Assembly (NCBI GenBank): GCA_043228905.1
Contig: JBHGNT010000020.1
Coordinates: 3,782,001-3,846,000 of the forward strand
Direction of reading: 5' to 3'
Length of the DNA stretch: 64,000 nucleotides
Origin: Azolla caroliniana
Taxonomy: Eukaryota; Polypodiophyta
This document shows positions 1 to 10,891 of the stretch, piece after piece; the first letter of the stretch is position 1, and every line of letters begins with the position of its first letter. Under the pieces are notes generated by a model that worked only from the letters and a program-made list of their open reading frames with translations, searched no databases and had not been told where the DNA came from. Position numbers and translations under genes: made by a program.

Positions 1-580
1 GAGAACTGGCAAGGGAAGTCCATCGCGGAGTGCTGGTGTTGTGGCAAGAAAGGCCACAAGGAAAGTGAGTGCTGGAAGAAGCGCGCCGATTCGGAGAGAA
101 CTGGTTCCGGGAACGGCTCCAGACATACCGACAAGGGAAATCGGCAGCGATCACACTACGCCAAAGACTCCGGGAGAGCCGGAGAAGGGACTGCCTTCGT
201 GACGAGACACGAAGCAAACTCAATGAAGCAGACCACCCCGAGATCGGACGAGGTGTGGTACGTAGCCTTCGGCGCATCAAACCACATGACGAGCCATAAG
301 GAGTGGTTCTCGTACCTTGAAAAACCGATACAACCTGGAGTAGTCGCAACTCGAGACGACACTCCGCATCCGATCGTGAATGTCGGAGAAGTTCCCCTTA
401 GCCATGTCGGGCAGAAAGGGAAACTCATGAACGTGTTGCACGTTCCGACAATCACGAAAAACTTGGTCTCGGTCGGACAGATCGTCGACCAAGGAATGGA
501 GGGTCGGTTTACACACCTCGGGTGCTTCATTGAGGAAGAAGGCCGTGTGATTGCGCAAGGGCGCAGAGACGGGAGGATAT
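1..580 (+). pseudogene. Copia A gag C-terminus and protease remnant
   Basis: Positions about 33-75 encode a CCHC zinc knuckle (CWCCGKKGHKESECW), the RNA-binding part of Gag nucleocapsid. Downstream, around 255-300, is the retropepsin region, but where copia proteases read DSGAS this copy reads AFGASNHM, so the catalytic aspartate is gone. The reading continues through the conserved NLVSVGQIVDQG segment before integrase. At about 580-590 a deletion of roughly 120 bp relative to copy B removes the gag-pre-integrase HHCC part, joining the region in a different frame. Not functional as it stands. Confidence 0.85.
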
Positions 581-587
581 ATTCGGA

Positions 588-2603
588 TTGCCCAAATTTA
601 GTGGCCGAAAGGCACAAATTTGTGAAGCCTGCCAGCTCGAGAAGCAACACCAACTTCCTTTCCCCAACGAGCGAAAACGGAGCCGGAATAAGCTCGACCT
701 TATACACTCTGATGTATGGGGGCCGGCACAAAACGTTAGTCTTGGCGGGAGCCGATATTTCGTCTCCTTCATCGACGACAACACGCGGCACACGTGGATC
801 TACCTCATTGAGAGGAAGAGCGAAGTCTTCGACTGTTTCAGGGACCTCAAAGGGTTCGTGGAAACGGAAACAGGACGAAAGATCAAGTGTTTGCGGTCGG
901 ATGGCGGGAAAGATTACTTTTCCGGTCAATTCAACAGTTATCTACAACAAATGGGAATTCGGCGCGACTTCAGTTGTAGATACACGCCAAAGCAGAACGG
1001 CGTGGCCGAGAGGAAGAACCGGTCGATTGTGGAAGCGGCACGGGCAATGCTGGAGGAGAAGAGCTTGCCCAAGTTCTACTGGGCTGAGGCGGTAAGGACC
1101 GCGGTATACATCCAGAACCGGATCGGAGACAAAGTGTCAGCGCACGAGCTATATTTCGGAACGAAGCCGAACTTACGACAGTTGAGGGTGTTCGGTAGCA
1201 TTGCGTATGTGCATATACCGAAGGATAAAAGGAGGAAGGTGGACGCAAAGGCCGAGAAGTGCATCTTGGTCGGTTACTCGGACGAGCAGAAGGGTTATAA
1301 GTGCTATAACCCTCGCACCAAACAAGCGCGCGTTAGCTGTGACGTTGTGTTTGACGAGTCCGCGTCCAATCCGTGTTCTGACGATGATTTCAGCGAGGCC
1401 GACATGCCTCCGGATGAGCCCGAAATCGAGACCCGCAAAGAGAGTCCGATTTCACTCCGTTTAAGTGGACCGATTGGACGACTGAGTCGGTACGACCAGT
1501 CCGATGAAGAGCCGGCGAGTAGTGGAGACTCGGTCGTGCATTCCCCGCGCAGGAAGCCGAGGAGACGGCTTACGCGCAAAGAAAAAGGGAAGAAGAAGGT
1601 GACGGATTCCGGCACGGAAAGGAACGAGTCAGACCGACGCGAGTCCGACTCTGAGGGAACCAGTGACGGGTCTTTAATGGTGAAGACGATGTCGACCGAG
1701 AAGGCCTCGACATTGGCTAATGTGAGATTACGCCGATCTACCCGCCAGAAGAACCCAGTTGTGCGGTTCGGATACAACGAGTACATGGCGCATCATTATG
1801 CGTACATGACCCGTGTAGCGGAAATGCGTGAGCCGGAGAGCTACGCAGAAGCGGCGAAGGACGCGAATTGGCGCGCCACGATGGAGGAAGAGATGCACGC
1901 ATTGGCGGAGAACGAGACCTGGGACCTGGTTGACGCACTGAAGGGTGTGAAGCCGATCGGGTGTAGATGGGTGTACAAGGTCAAGTACAACACCAATGGC
2001 TCGGTCAACCGGTACAAGGCTCGACTAGTGGCAAAGGGCTACGCGCAGAAACATGGCATCGACTACGATGAGACGTTTGCGCCGGTCGCAAAAATGACGA
2101 TCGTCCGTGTTTTGCTCACAGTAGCTGCGGCGAAGGGGTGGCACTTACATCAGATGGATGTAAAGAATGCGTTCCTGCAAGGTGACCTTGAGGAACAGGT
2201 GTACATGGTACAGCCCCCCAGATTTCACTCCAGAATGAACTCCTCGGCAGTATGCCGACTGAAGAAGTCCCTTTACGGACTGAAGCAAGCCCCGCGTGCC
2301 TGGAACACGAAGATCACGCAACAACTGCATCGGATGGGCTTTGTCACGTCAAAATCGGACTCTTCCCTTTTCATCCGGAAAGGTCGACTCGGACCGGTTG
2401 ATGACTTGGTCATCACCGGCGTCGACCTAGGTGAAATCGACCGCGTGAAGCTCCAGCTTGCGGCATCATTCGACATGAAGGATCTGGGGGGACCTTCATT
2501 ACTTCCTCGGGATCGAAGTGATCCGTACCCCCGAAGGCATATTGATCAGCCAGCGTCATTACGTGCTGAATATGCTCTTCAAACTCGGGATGGCCGAATG
2601 TAA
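588..2603 (+). pseudogene. Copia A integrase and reverse transcriptase (decayed)
   Basis: A 671-codon open frame. The integrase core comes first (LDLIHSDVWGP, then LRSDGGKDYF and the NGVAERKNRSIVE stretch), followed by the VFGSIAYVHIPKDKRRK region and RRSTRQKNPVVRFGYNEYM. The reverse transcriptase palm begins near WRATMEEEMHALAENETWDLV and continues through GCRWVYKVKY and [20 protein letters not shown]. Near 2395 a short deletion removes the residues that normally lead into YVDD; only PVDD remains, and a frameshift follows near 2490. The frame runs on into out-of-frame residues at its end. Confidence 0.88.
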
Positions 2604-3351
2604 GTCCATCTCGACTCCACTGGACAGAACAGTCAAGCTTCGTCCCGATACGGGAAAGGTATGCGACCCGACGAGGTTCCGACAAATTGTCGGAAGCCTC
2701 ATATACTTGACCATCACCCAACCCGACCTCAGTTATCCGGTCGGGGTGATTAGTCAGTTCATGGCGCGACCTACTGAGGAGCACCTTTAGTGTGCGCAAT
2801 GCATACTTCGGTACGTCAACGGCACTAAGGACCGGGGACTGCTATATCGGACCGGTGCAGCCGCGCAGTTAGTCGGCTACACTGATGCTGATTGGGCTAG
2901 CAACACCGCCGATCGCTGATCCACGTCGGGATACGCGTTCTCTCTCGGGAGTGCCGCGATCGCGTGGAGCAGTAAGAAGCAGCCGACAGTTGCACTGTCG
3001 AGCACCGAAGCTGAGTACCGAGGAGCGGCTGTCGCGACATGCGAAGCCATATGGTTGAAGCGGCTACTTAAGGATCTGCAAGTGGAGGTATCAGATCCGA
3101 CGACGATCTACTGCGACAATCTGAGCAGCATCCAGCTCGCGAAGAACCCCGTTTTCCATGCACAGACCAAGCACATTGAGGTGCATTACCATTTCGTCCA
3201 TGAGTGTGTCCTTTCCAGTGAAGTCCAACTTCAGTACGTTCCGACGGATCGGCAGGCTGCCAACATCTTCACCAAGCCTCTTGGTCTGGACAAGTTGCGG
3301 CAATTCTCAGGTGCGCTCGGGTTGCGTCACCTCGATGTGCCGAGCTTGAGG
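2518..3351 (+). pseudogene. Copia A end of reverse transcriptase and RNase H (decayed)
   Basis: After the frameshift the reverse transcriptase tail is readable from 2518 (SQRHYVLNML and later QIVGSLIYLTITQPDLSY). A stop at 2788-2790 and another near 2918 interrupt it. RNase H follows: WSSKKQPTVALSSTEAEYRG, the YCDNLSSIQLAKNPVFHAQTKH segment, and ADIFTKPLGLDKL at the end, the usual closing motifs of copia Pol. The final residues run into a polypurine-like stretch at about 3348-3359. Confidence 0.87.
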
Positions 3352-3627
3352 GGGAGAACAGTCCCGAACAAGTTGCAGCAAGAAAGGAGCGGACACCGCG
3401 ACACCGAGTCGGTTGTCGAGTTCGACATCGGATCGGCTGAAGAAGCCGAGGGCGGACCCGCGGAAAAGTTCGAAAGCGGACAGAAGGGGAGCAACTGAAG
3501 GAGAGAGCCGAAGCCAACCACGCATGAGGAGTATGACGCCATCGAGGGCGAGAAGACCGAAGACGAGTTGGAGACAGCCAACTCGGACGAGAGCGAAGAA
3601 TGATCGGAGGTAGCTGAGTCGGTTCGG

Positions 3628-3870
3628 ATGTTTGATTTAGACACGCTGAATCAACCGAGGCCCAAGCGGAAGAAAAGGCAGCAAAAGAAGCGTCAACACC
3701 GCAACAACAGAAGAGCTGATGAGGGCCACATGAGCAGACAAGCCGACCGGAAAGGTCGAAGCGCGTGGAGTCGAACAGGCCGAGGAGCGCGAGCGAGGCG
3801 TGAAGCCAGGAGGAACCGGTGCTGTGAAGATCCCGAAGAGCCTCAAGTTGACCTTGAGGGGGAGTGTTGA
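3628..3870 (+). CDS. Basic ORF between RNase H and the 3' LTR of copia A
   Basis: An 80-codon frame rich in Arg, Lys and Gln (for example RPKRKKRQQKKRQHRNNRR), lying downstream of RNase H and running into the polypurine tract. The same frame is present and slightly longer in copy B (10892-11200), so it predates the split of the two copies. No known domain is recognised. Its charge would suit a nucleic-acid-binding or nuclear-targeting peptide, but this is inference. It may equally be non-coding sequence with a biased composition. Confidence 0.3.
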   Translation: MFDLDTLNQPRPKRKKRQQKKRQHRNNRRADEGHMSRQADRKGRSAWSRTGRGARARREARRNRCCEDPEEPQVDLEGEC

Positions 3871-4253
3871 GAGACAAGCTCAACATCGGCCGGATCGGCT
3901 GAAGAAGCCGAGGACCGGATCGGTTGGGACCGATCAGTTAGGCCGAGTGTGTAAACCGGGAGGTCGTTAGGAAAGATATTCCGTGAGGAATATATTTGGG
4001 AGTTAGTGTAGGGGCTCTTGATGAGCATTGAAGTACTGTCAGTACTTCGGTCAGTCCTTTTAGGACTTGTATAAAAGTGCTCACTGAGCACGTCTTATGT
4101 ACAAATTGAGTATTATTATTGAATATAGCTTTTCTGCTTTCTCTCTCTCTGTCTCTCCTGCCTATACCGTGTAAGCCCAAGCTCTCCATTGAACCTGAGT
4201 TTCCTCCCTTTTGTTCGGTCTTCATACTTGCTTCCGCATGTTATTTTCTACAG
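3865..4253 (+). repeat. 3' LTR of copia A
   Basis: Starts TGTTGAGAGACAAGC directly after a polypurine tract (CTTGAGGGGGAG) and ends ...TTCTACA. It aligns with both LTRs of copia B but is about 60 bp shorter because of an internal deletion after the GACCGATC stretch. It contains a TATA box (TATAAAAG) at 4070. Confidence 0.92.
4032..4077 (+). promoter_or_regulatory. LTR core promoter with two dyads upstream of TATAAAAG
   Basis: TATAAAAG lies at 4070-4077. Immediately upstream is AGTCCT-TTT-AGGACT (4053-4067), a perfect 6-bp inverted repeat with a 3-nt spacer, and before it two copies of the palindrome AGTACT three bases apart (4032-4046). The same arrangement is kept, with one or two changes, in the two LTRs of copia B. 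Binding factors are unknown. Confidence 0.6.
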
Positions 4254-4854
4254 ACGTCAAGCTCTCCACTACTTGTCCAAGAAAGTGCCCTCCTTGGTCA
4301 CTTATCAACTCGATGGGGCATCTGTACCAGCACCAAATGTATTCGTATAAGAATTTTGTCGTCGACGCCGCAGTGTTGTCTCGTAGGGCTTTGGCTTCCA
4401 CCCATTTAGTGCAATAGTCCATCGCGACGATCACATACCGGTTGCCAGTTCTCATTGCCGGTGGTTTAAATGGTCCGACAAAATCTAGTCTCCATTTCTG
4501 AAATGGTTCTAACGGTAGTACTGGCTGGTGCGGCATCCTAGCTTGTTCCGTTGGCTGGCCCATTCGCTGGCATAGATCACACTCTTTCGCATACCGGACT
4601 GCGTCTTTCAATGTAGTCGGCCACCGTAGGCCACTTTGCCATATCTTCTTTTCCGTAGCATCCCCGGCATAATGGCCTCCGACGACTCCGCAGTGTGCTT
4701 CCCGTAGTATTACCTCTTTCTCGTCGTTGTGCACCGTTCGTCGCCATATACCGTCCACACCTTTGTGGTATAGCGTGTCCTGTAATAAACAGAAGTGTCG
4801 GCTTTGTACCGCCAGGCATTTCCTCTCATCCCGGTTCATCTCCTCCGGAGGCAA
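4254..4854 (-). pseudogene. Gypsy integrase, truncated by copia A
   Basis: Encodes the integrase zinc-binding region (HCGVVGGHYAG..., then CDLCQRMGQ) and the catalytic core (WRLDFVGPFKP, VAMDYCTKWVEA, ISDQGGHFLGQ). The first two Asp of the DDE triad are visible; the region that would hold the Glu lies beyond the copia A insertion at 4254, where the frame runs into LTR sequence. The start codon shown is simply the first Met in the open stretch; in the intact element this is an internal part of Pol. Last domain in Pol, as expected for Ty3/gypsy. Confidence 0.88.
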
Positions 4855-5668
4855 ATCCGGTGCTCAGAAATTGGTGCATATTTGTTAGCCAATTATCTTC
4901 TGGTGCCACCGTTTCATCTGTTGCCATTTCCGCGGTGACTCGAAATAGCTCAGCATCCGGAAATTCGTCCGGTACCCCGTCGCCGGTTTCACCAGAATCT
5001 AACCGGCTTAAATAATCTGCTACCGCATGCTGTATGACAGGTCGGTGGAATATCTCGAATTCGAATTCCTGTAATAGCAAAGTCCACCGGGCCAACTTAC
5101 CGGTAAGTGACACTTTGGACACTAGGTAGAGGAGTGCCGAGTGATCTACATGGAAGGAAAACTTTCTTCCCAATAAATAGTGCCTGAATTTTGTTACGCT
5201 ATAGATCATGCCTAAAGCTTCCCTTTCCGTGGTAGAGTAATTTCGTTCGGCTTGAGATAACTTCTGGCTTGCGTGATATACAGGTCGGTATCATCTTGGC
5301 TTCGTAAGTTGCATCAGCGCACTCCCGATTGCAATGTCGGACGCATCCACGAACACATGAAATTCCATCGCCCAATCCGGGGGTTGCACTATCGATGCTT
5401 GCGACAATAGAACTTTGAGTGCCTGGTACGCCTTGTCTTCGGTGTCTATCCACTGGAACGGTGTTCAGTGTACCGCAGCATGCAGTGGTGTAGCTAGGTC
5501 CACCAAATACCGGAGCATTCGGCTATGCCAACGGATTTGGCCTAAGAAACGGCTCAATGCCTTTGCCGTTTTTGGTGCCGGTGCCTCCAGGATTACTTTT
5601 ACTTTGTCCGGATCCACGGCGATGCCTTCCTTGCTCACAATGTGCCCCAGTAGCGTTCCGCTGGACAC
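4826..5668 (-). pseudogene. Gypsy reverse-transcriptase connection and RNase H
   Basis: Two pieces in different frames. At 5465-5668 the sequence GHIVSKEGIAVDPDKVKVI and ALSRFLGQIRWHSRML is the thumb/connection of gypsy reverse transcriptase. At 4826-5209 the RNase H part reads YSVTKFRHYLLGRKFSFHVD and later VADYLSRLDSGE. Between them (5210-5453) the frame is broken by indels. RNase H would degrade the RNA strand of the hybrid during reverse transcription. Confidence 0.82.
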
Positions 5669-5740
5669 ACCGAATACACACTTCGCCGGATTCAGGCTTA
5701 GCCGGTAAGCCCTACACTTTTCTAAACACAGTCGAAGGTG

Positions 5741-5918
5741 CTAAAGGTGGTCTCCTTCCCGGCTGTAAACGGCGAAGTCATCGAGGGACACCTGCATGAA
5801 TGCCGGTATGAATTCTCCGAATATTTCCCTGATGATCCTCTGGAACGTTGTCGGCGCCGGTTTTAGTCCGAACATCATCACCACGGCAACAAACACTCCC
5901 CATTCAGTGATGAAAGCC
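5741..5918 (-). pseudogene. Gypsy reverse transcriptase, distal half of the split palm
   Basis: The codons immediately left of copia B on the minus strand read FGLKPAPTTFQRIIREIF and then SLDDFAVYS, the catalytic segment of gypsy reverse transcriptase (usual form Y-L/V-D-D; here S replaces the first residue). It continues the half encoded at 11646-11997. The two halves are separated only by copia B and its AAGCC target duplication. Confidence 0.88.
5914..5918. other. Target-site duplication of copia B, left copy (AAGCC)
   Basis: AAGCC immediately before the 5' LTR matches AAGCC at 11646-11650 immediately after the 3' LTR. A 5-bp duplication is the usual size for copia integration. Confidence 0.95.
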
Positions 5919-6365
5919 TGTTGAGAGACAAGCTCAACATCGGCCGGATCGGCTGAAGAAGCCGAGGACCGGATCGGTTGGGACCGATCGGTTAGGCCGA
6001 ATGCGTAAACCAATACGCAGACCGGTGCGTAGGTAGGGCCGGATCGGTGCGTAAACCGGGAGGCCGTTAGGAAAGATATTCCGTAAGGAATATATTTGGG
6101 AGTTAGTGTAGGAGCTCTTAGTGAGCAATGAAGTATTGTCAGTACTTCGGTCAGTCCTTCTAGGACTTGTATAAAAGTGTTCATTGAACACACATATGTA
6201 TAGAGTCAAAAATAGAGTGTTGAATATACTTCTCGTGTTCCCTCTCTCTCACTCTCTCTCTCTGTCTCTCCCGCGTATACTGCGTAAGCTCAAGCTCTCC
6301 ATTAAACCTGAGCGTTCTTCCTTCTGTTCGGTCTCCATACTTGCTTCCGCACGTTACTTTTTACA
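5919..6365 (+). repeat. 5' LTR of copia B
   Basis: Begins TGTTGAGAGACAAGC and ends TTTTTACA. TATAAAAG at 6170-6177 is the likely core promoter; AGTCCT-TCT-AGGACT (6153-6167) lies just upstream, as in copy A. A (CT)n tract follows the likely start region near 6240-6270. Confidence 0.95.
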
Positions 6366-6377
6366 TGGTATCAGAGC
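6366..6377 (+). promoter_or_regulatory. Primer-binding site of copia B
   Basis: TGGTATCAGAGC directly follows the LTR. This is the complement of the 3' end of plant initiator tRNA-Met, the usual primer for plant copia elements. Confidence 0.92.
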
Positions 6378-6437
6378 GCGAGGGTTGAGAACCTCTCTAC
6401 AGCCGACACAGCTTGACGAAGAAGAACAAGAATAACG

Positions 6438-7605
6438 ATGGATAGAGGCATGGCGAGCTCGCTTCCAACAGAGAAGCTAGACAAAACCAACTATGCGTCT
6501 TCGTCCTACAAGATGCACCAGTACCTGCTCGGGCACGGCTACTGGAGTTATGTCGAAGGAGCTAATGATGCGGCACCCGAATCGACACAGAGACTTCCTG
6601 TCGTGGGAGCAATCGGCGAGCAGGGTATTATACTGCTTCGCGTCGTGTGTGGGCGAACAACTATTGAGCTATGTTCGGGATGCAAAGACGTCGAAGGGTG
6701 TGTACGAAAATCTGAAGAAGATTTTCGCCGCGAGCACCACAGCCAGGAAGCTTCAGCTCCGACAAGAGTTGACCAACCTACGACAACGCGACTTGTCGGT
6801 GGCGGACTATACCTCGAAGATCAAGGATATCTGCGACTCCCTCGCCTCCATAGAGGTGAACATCGAGGAGAGCGAGATGGTCCAGATCTGTTTCGGAGGT
6901 TTGGCGTCAAAGTTCGGAGCGTTCCGAACGGTTGTGTGTACCCGGGAGAATACGCCGTCCTTTTTCGACTTACAGTCGATGCTCCTGGTAGAGGAGAACC
7001 ACGCGGGTGCGTCTACAAGCACGCACACCGACAGCAGAATGTTGTACACGGAGGGAGATAGGCCCCGTGGACGTGGACGACGAGGCGAGTCGGCACACAA
7101 TGGAGGCGGCCGACAAGATCAAGAAAGAAGGCACCGAAGTGATGCCGACAGCAACTCCGGACCCTCCGGAAACAAGGGGAGTCGAAGCGATGAGAACTGG
7201 CAAGGGAAGTCCATCGCGGAGTGCTGGTGCTGTGGCAAGAAAGGCCACAAGGAAAGTGAGTGCTGGAAGAAGCGCGCCGATTCGGAGAGAACTGGTTCCG
7301 GGAACGGCTCCAGACATACTGACAAGGGAAATCGGCAGCGATCACACTACGCCAAAGACTCCGGGAGAGCCGGAGAAGGGACTGCCTTCGTGACGAGACA
7401 CGAAGCAAACTCAATGAAACAGAGCACCCCGAGATCGGACAAGGTGTGGTACGTAGTCTCCCGCGCGTCAAACCACATGATGAGCCATAAGGAGTGGTTC
7501 TCGTACCTTGAAAAACCGATACAACCTGGAGTAGTCGCAACTGGAGACGACACTCCGCATCCGATCACGAATGTCGGAGAAGTTCCCCTTAGACATGTCG
7601 GGTAG
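6438..7605 (+). pseudogene. Copia B Gag and protease
   Basis: The start at 6438 or 6450 gives MASSLPTEKLDKTNY and MHQYLLGHGYW, the N-terminal Gag region of plant copias. A frameshift near 6560 moves the reading to the frame of 6493-7605, which holds the UBN2-type Gag core (ELTNLRQRDLSVADYTSKI) and the zinc knuckle CWCCGKKGHKESECW. The protease region reads SRASNHMM where DSGASNHM is expected, so the catalytic Asp is lost here too. The frame stops at 7603-7605 (TAG in place of a sense codon). Confidence 0.88.
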
Positions 7606-7617
7606 AAAGGGAAACTC

Positions 7618-8022
7618 ATGAACGTGCGGCACATTCCAACAATCACGAAGAACTTGGTCTCGGTCGGACAGATCGTCGACCAAGGGATGGAGGTTCGGTT
7701 TACACACCTCGGGTGCTTCATTGAGGAAGAAGGCCATGTGATTGCGCAAGGGCGCAGAGACGGGAGGATGTTCATCCTCGATTCCACTGATGGCGGCACC
7801 GCAATGTTCGCGAAGGGACGAAAATCCGAGTCGGACATCAACTTGTGGCACAAGCGGATAGGCCACGTCAACTACCAACGGCTTCAAGATCTGCCCAAAT
7901 TTAGTGGCCGAAAGGCACAAATTTCTGAAGCTTGCCAGCTCGAGAAGCAACACCGACTTCCTTTCCCCAACAAGCGAAACTGGAGCCGGAACAAGCTCGA
8001 CCTTATACACTCCGATGTATAG
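7618..8022 (+). pseudogene. Copia B gag-pre-integrase and start of integrase
   Basis: NLVSVGQIVDQGMEVRF leads into the HHCC zinc region (LWHKRIGHVNYQRLQ ... ISEACQLEKQHRLPF; the first Cys of the expected CxxC is Ser here) and then NKLDLIHSDV, the first Asp of the integrase DDE core. A TAG stop at 8020-8022 replaces the Trp codon expected next. This is the part missing from copy A. Confidence 0.88.
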
Positions 8023-9313
8023 GGGCCGGCACAAAACGTTAGTCTTGACGGGAGCCGATATTTCGTCTCCTTCATCGACGACCACACACGGCACACGTGG
8101 ATCTACCTCATTGAGAGGAAGAGCGAAGACTTCGACTGCTTCTGGGACCTCAAAGGCTTCTTAGAAACGGAAACGGGACGAAAGATCAAGTGCCTGCGGT
8201 CAGATGGCGGGAAAGAGTACTTCTCCGGTCAATTCAACGGTTATCTACGACAAATGGGAATTCGGCGCGAATTCAGTTGTAGATACACGCCGGAGCAGAA
8301 CGGCATGGCCGAGAGGAAGAATCGGTCCATTGTGGAAGCAGCACGAGCAATGTTGGAGGAGAAGAGCTTGCCCAAGTTCTACTGGGCGCAGGCGGTAAGG
8401 ACCGCGGTATACATCCAGAACCGGATCAGAGACAAAGTGTCGGCGCACGAGCTATATTTCGGCACGAAGCCGAACTTGAGACACTTGAGGGTGTTCGGTA
8501 GCATTGTGTATGTGCATGTACCGAAGGAGAAAAGGAGGAAGCTGGACGCAAAGGCCGAGAAATGCATCTTGGTCGGTTACTCAAACAAGCAGAAGGGTTA
8601 TAAGTGCTATAACCCTCGCACCAAACAAAGCGCGTGTCAACCGCGACGTTGTGTTTGACGAGTCCGCGTCCTGGTACCAGCCCCCGACTCCGAACCCCAA
8701 CTCCAATCCGAGCTCTGACGATGAGGTCAAAGAGGCCGAGATGCCTCCGAATGAGCCCGAAATCGAGACCCGCGAAGAGAGTCCGATTTCACTCCGTTTA
8801 GGTGGACCGAGTGGACCAATTGGACGACTGAGTCGGTACGACCAATCCGATGAAGAGCCGGCGAGTAGTGGAGACTCGGCCGTGCATTCCCCACGCTGGA
8901 AGCCGAGGAGACAGCTTAGGCGCAAAGAGAAAGGGAAGAAGAAGGTGCCGGATTCCGGCACGGATAGGAACGAGTCAGACCGACGCGAGTCCGACTCCGA
9001 GGGAACCGGTGACAGGTCTTTAAAGGTGAAGTCCGCGTCGACCGAGAAAGCCTCGACATCGGCTAATGCTAGATTACGGCGATCTACCCACCAGAAGAAC
9101 CCTGTTTTGCGGTTCGGATACAACGAGTACATGGCGCATCATTATGTGTACATGACCCGTGTAGCGGAAGTACGTGAGCCGGAGAGCTACGCAGAAGCGG
9201 CTAAAGACGCGAATTGGCGTGCCGCGATGAGGGAAAAGATGCACGCATTGGCTGAGAACGAGACCTGGGACCTGGTTGACGCACCAACATGGGGTAAAAC
9301 CGATCGAGTGTAG
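8023..9313 (+). pseudogene. Copia B integrase core, C-terminal region and start of reverse transcriptase
   Basis: The integrase core resumes after the stop: LRSDGGKEYF near 8195 and NGMAERKNRSIVEAARAM at 8254-8660, giving the second Asp and the Glu. A one-base shift near 8635 moves the reading to the frame ending at 9313, which holds VFDESASWY, a Ser/Glu-rich linker and RSTHQKNPVLRFGYNEYM. The reverse transcriptase starts at about 9195 (WRAAMREKMHALAENETWDLV) and breaks at 9313 near the GCRWVYK motif. Confidence 0.86.
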
Positions 9314-9374
9314 GTGGGTGTACAAAGTCAAGTACAACACCGATGGCTCGGTCAACCGGTAGAAGGCTCGGCTA

Positions 9375-10457
9375 GTGGCAAAGGGCTACGCGCAGAAACA
9401 CGGCATCGACTACGATGAGACATTTGCGCCGGTCGCGAAAATGACGACCGTCCGTGTTTTGCTCGCAGTAGCTGCGGCGAAGGGGTGGCACTTAAATCAG
9501 ATGGATGTAAAGAATGCGTTCCTGCAAGGTGACCTTGAGGAACAGGTGTACATGGTACAGCCCCCCGGATTTCACTCCGGAATGAACTCCTCGGCAGTAT
9601 GCCGACTGAAGAAGTCCCTTTACGGACTGAAGCAAGCCCCGCGTGCCTGGAACACGAAGATCACGCAACAACTGCATCGGATGGGCTTCGTCACGTCAAA
9701 ATCGGACTCTTCCCTATTCATCCGGAAAGGTCGACTCGGACTAGTTAGTATTTGACTATATGTTGATGACTTCGTCATCACCGGTGCCGACCTCGATGAA
9801 ATCGACCACTTGAAGCTCCACCTTGCGGCATCGTTCGACATGAAGGATCTGGAGGACCTTCATTACTTCCTCGGGATCGAAGTGTTCCGTACCCCCGAAG
9901 GCATATTGATCAGCCAACGTCATTACGTGCTGAGTATGCTCTTCAAATTCGGGATGGCCGACTATAAGTCCGTCTCGACTCCTCTGGACAAAACCGTCAA
10001 GCTTCGTCCCAGTACGGGAAAGGTATGCGACCCGACGAGGTTCCGACAAATTGTCGGAAGCCTCATATACTTGACCATCACCCAACCCGACCTCAGTTAT
10101 CCGGTCGGAGTGATCAGTCAGTTAATGGCGCGACCTACCGAGGAGCATCTTCAGTGTGCGCAGCGCATACTTCGGTATGTCAACGGCACTAAGGACCGGG
10201 GACTGCTATATCGGACCGGTGCTGTCGTGCAGTTAGTCGGCTACACCGATGCTGATTGGGCTGGCAACACCACCGATCGCCGATCCACGTCTGGATACCC
10301 GTTCTCCCTCACGAGTGCCACAATCGCGTGGAGGAGTAAGAAGCAGCCGACAGTTGCACTGTCGAGCACCGAAGCTGAGTACCGAGGAGCGGCTGTTGCG
10401 ACATGCGAAGCCATATGGTTAAAGCGGCTACTTAAGGACCTGCAAGAGGAGGTGTGA
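9375..10457 (+). pseudogene. Copia B reverse transcriptase and RNase H
   Basis: Two frames. 9375-9755 carries [19 protein letters not shown] and [20 protein letters not shown]. Just after the break, around 9757-9775, the sequence still spells the YVDDFVITG core in another frame. 9810-10457 reads from FDMKDLEDLHYFLGIEVF through RNase H (ADWAGNTTDRRSTSGYPFSL, then KKQPTVALSSTEAEYRG). About 30 bp are missing near 10456 compared with copy A, removing the DNA around the YCDN motif start. Confidence 0.88.
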
Positions 10458-10891
10458 CAACCTCAGCAACATCCAGCTCGCGAAAAACCCCGTTTTCCAC
10501 GCACAGACCAAGCACATTGAGGTGCAATACCATTTCGTCCATGAGCGTATCCTTTCCGGTGAAGTCGAACATCTTCACCAAGCCTCTTGGTCTGGACAAG
10601 TTGCGGCAATTCTTAGGTGCGCTCGGATTGCATCACCTCGACGTGCCAAACTTGAGGGGGAGAACAGTCCCGAATGACCAAGCAAGGTAGCAGGAAAGGA
10701 GCGGAGACCGCGACACCACCGAGTCGGTCGACTCGGTTGTCGAGTTCGACTTCAGATCGGCTGAAGAAGCCGAGGGCGGACCTGCGGAAAAGTTCGGAAG
10801 AGGACAGAAGGGGAGCAACCGAAGGAGAGAGCCGAAGCCAACCACGCATGGGGAAGATGACGCCACCGAGGGCGAGAAGACCGAAGACGAG

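Larger units (their letters stand above)
1..4253 (+). mobile_element. Ty1/copia retrotransposon A (5' end lies outside the window)
   Basis: A plus-strand copia element, seen from the gag zinc knuckle to the end of its 3' LTR. The order gag knuckle, protease, integrase, reverse transcriptase, RNase H is that of Ty1/copia. It is a sibling of element B (5919-11645): the two share most of their sequence, including an unusual tail after RNase H. The 3' LTR ends at 4253, and the next base is inside the integrase of a minus-strand gypsy element, so A inserted into that element. The 5' LTR and the left target duplication are off the window. The coding region is broken by stops and deletions. Confidence 0.93.

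Noticed and set aside
156-929. Long minus-strand open frame opposite copia A
   Set aside because: It is the antisense shadow of gag-pol; no domain is recognised and the plus strand carries clear copia motifs.
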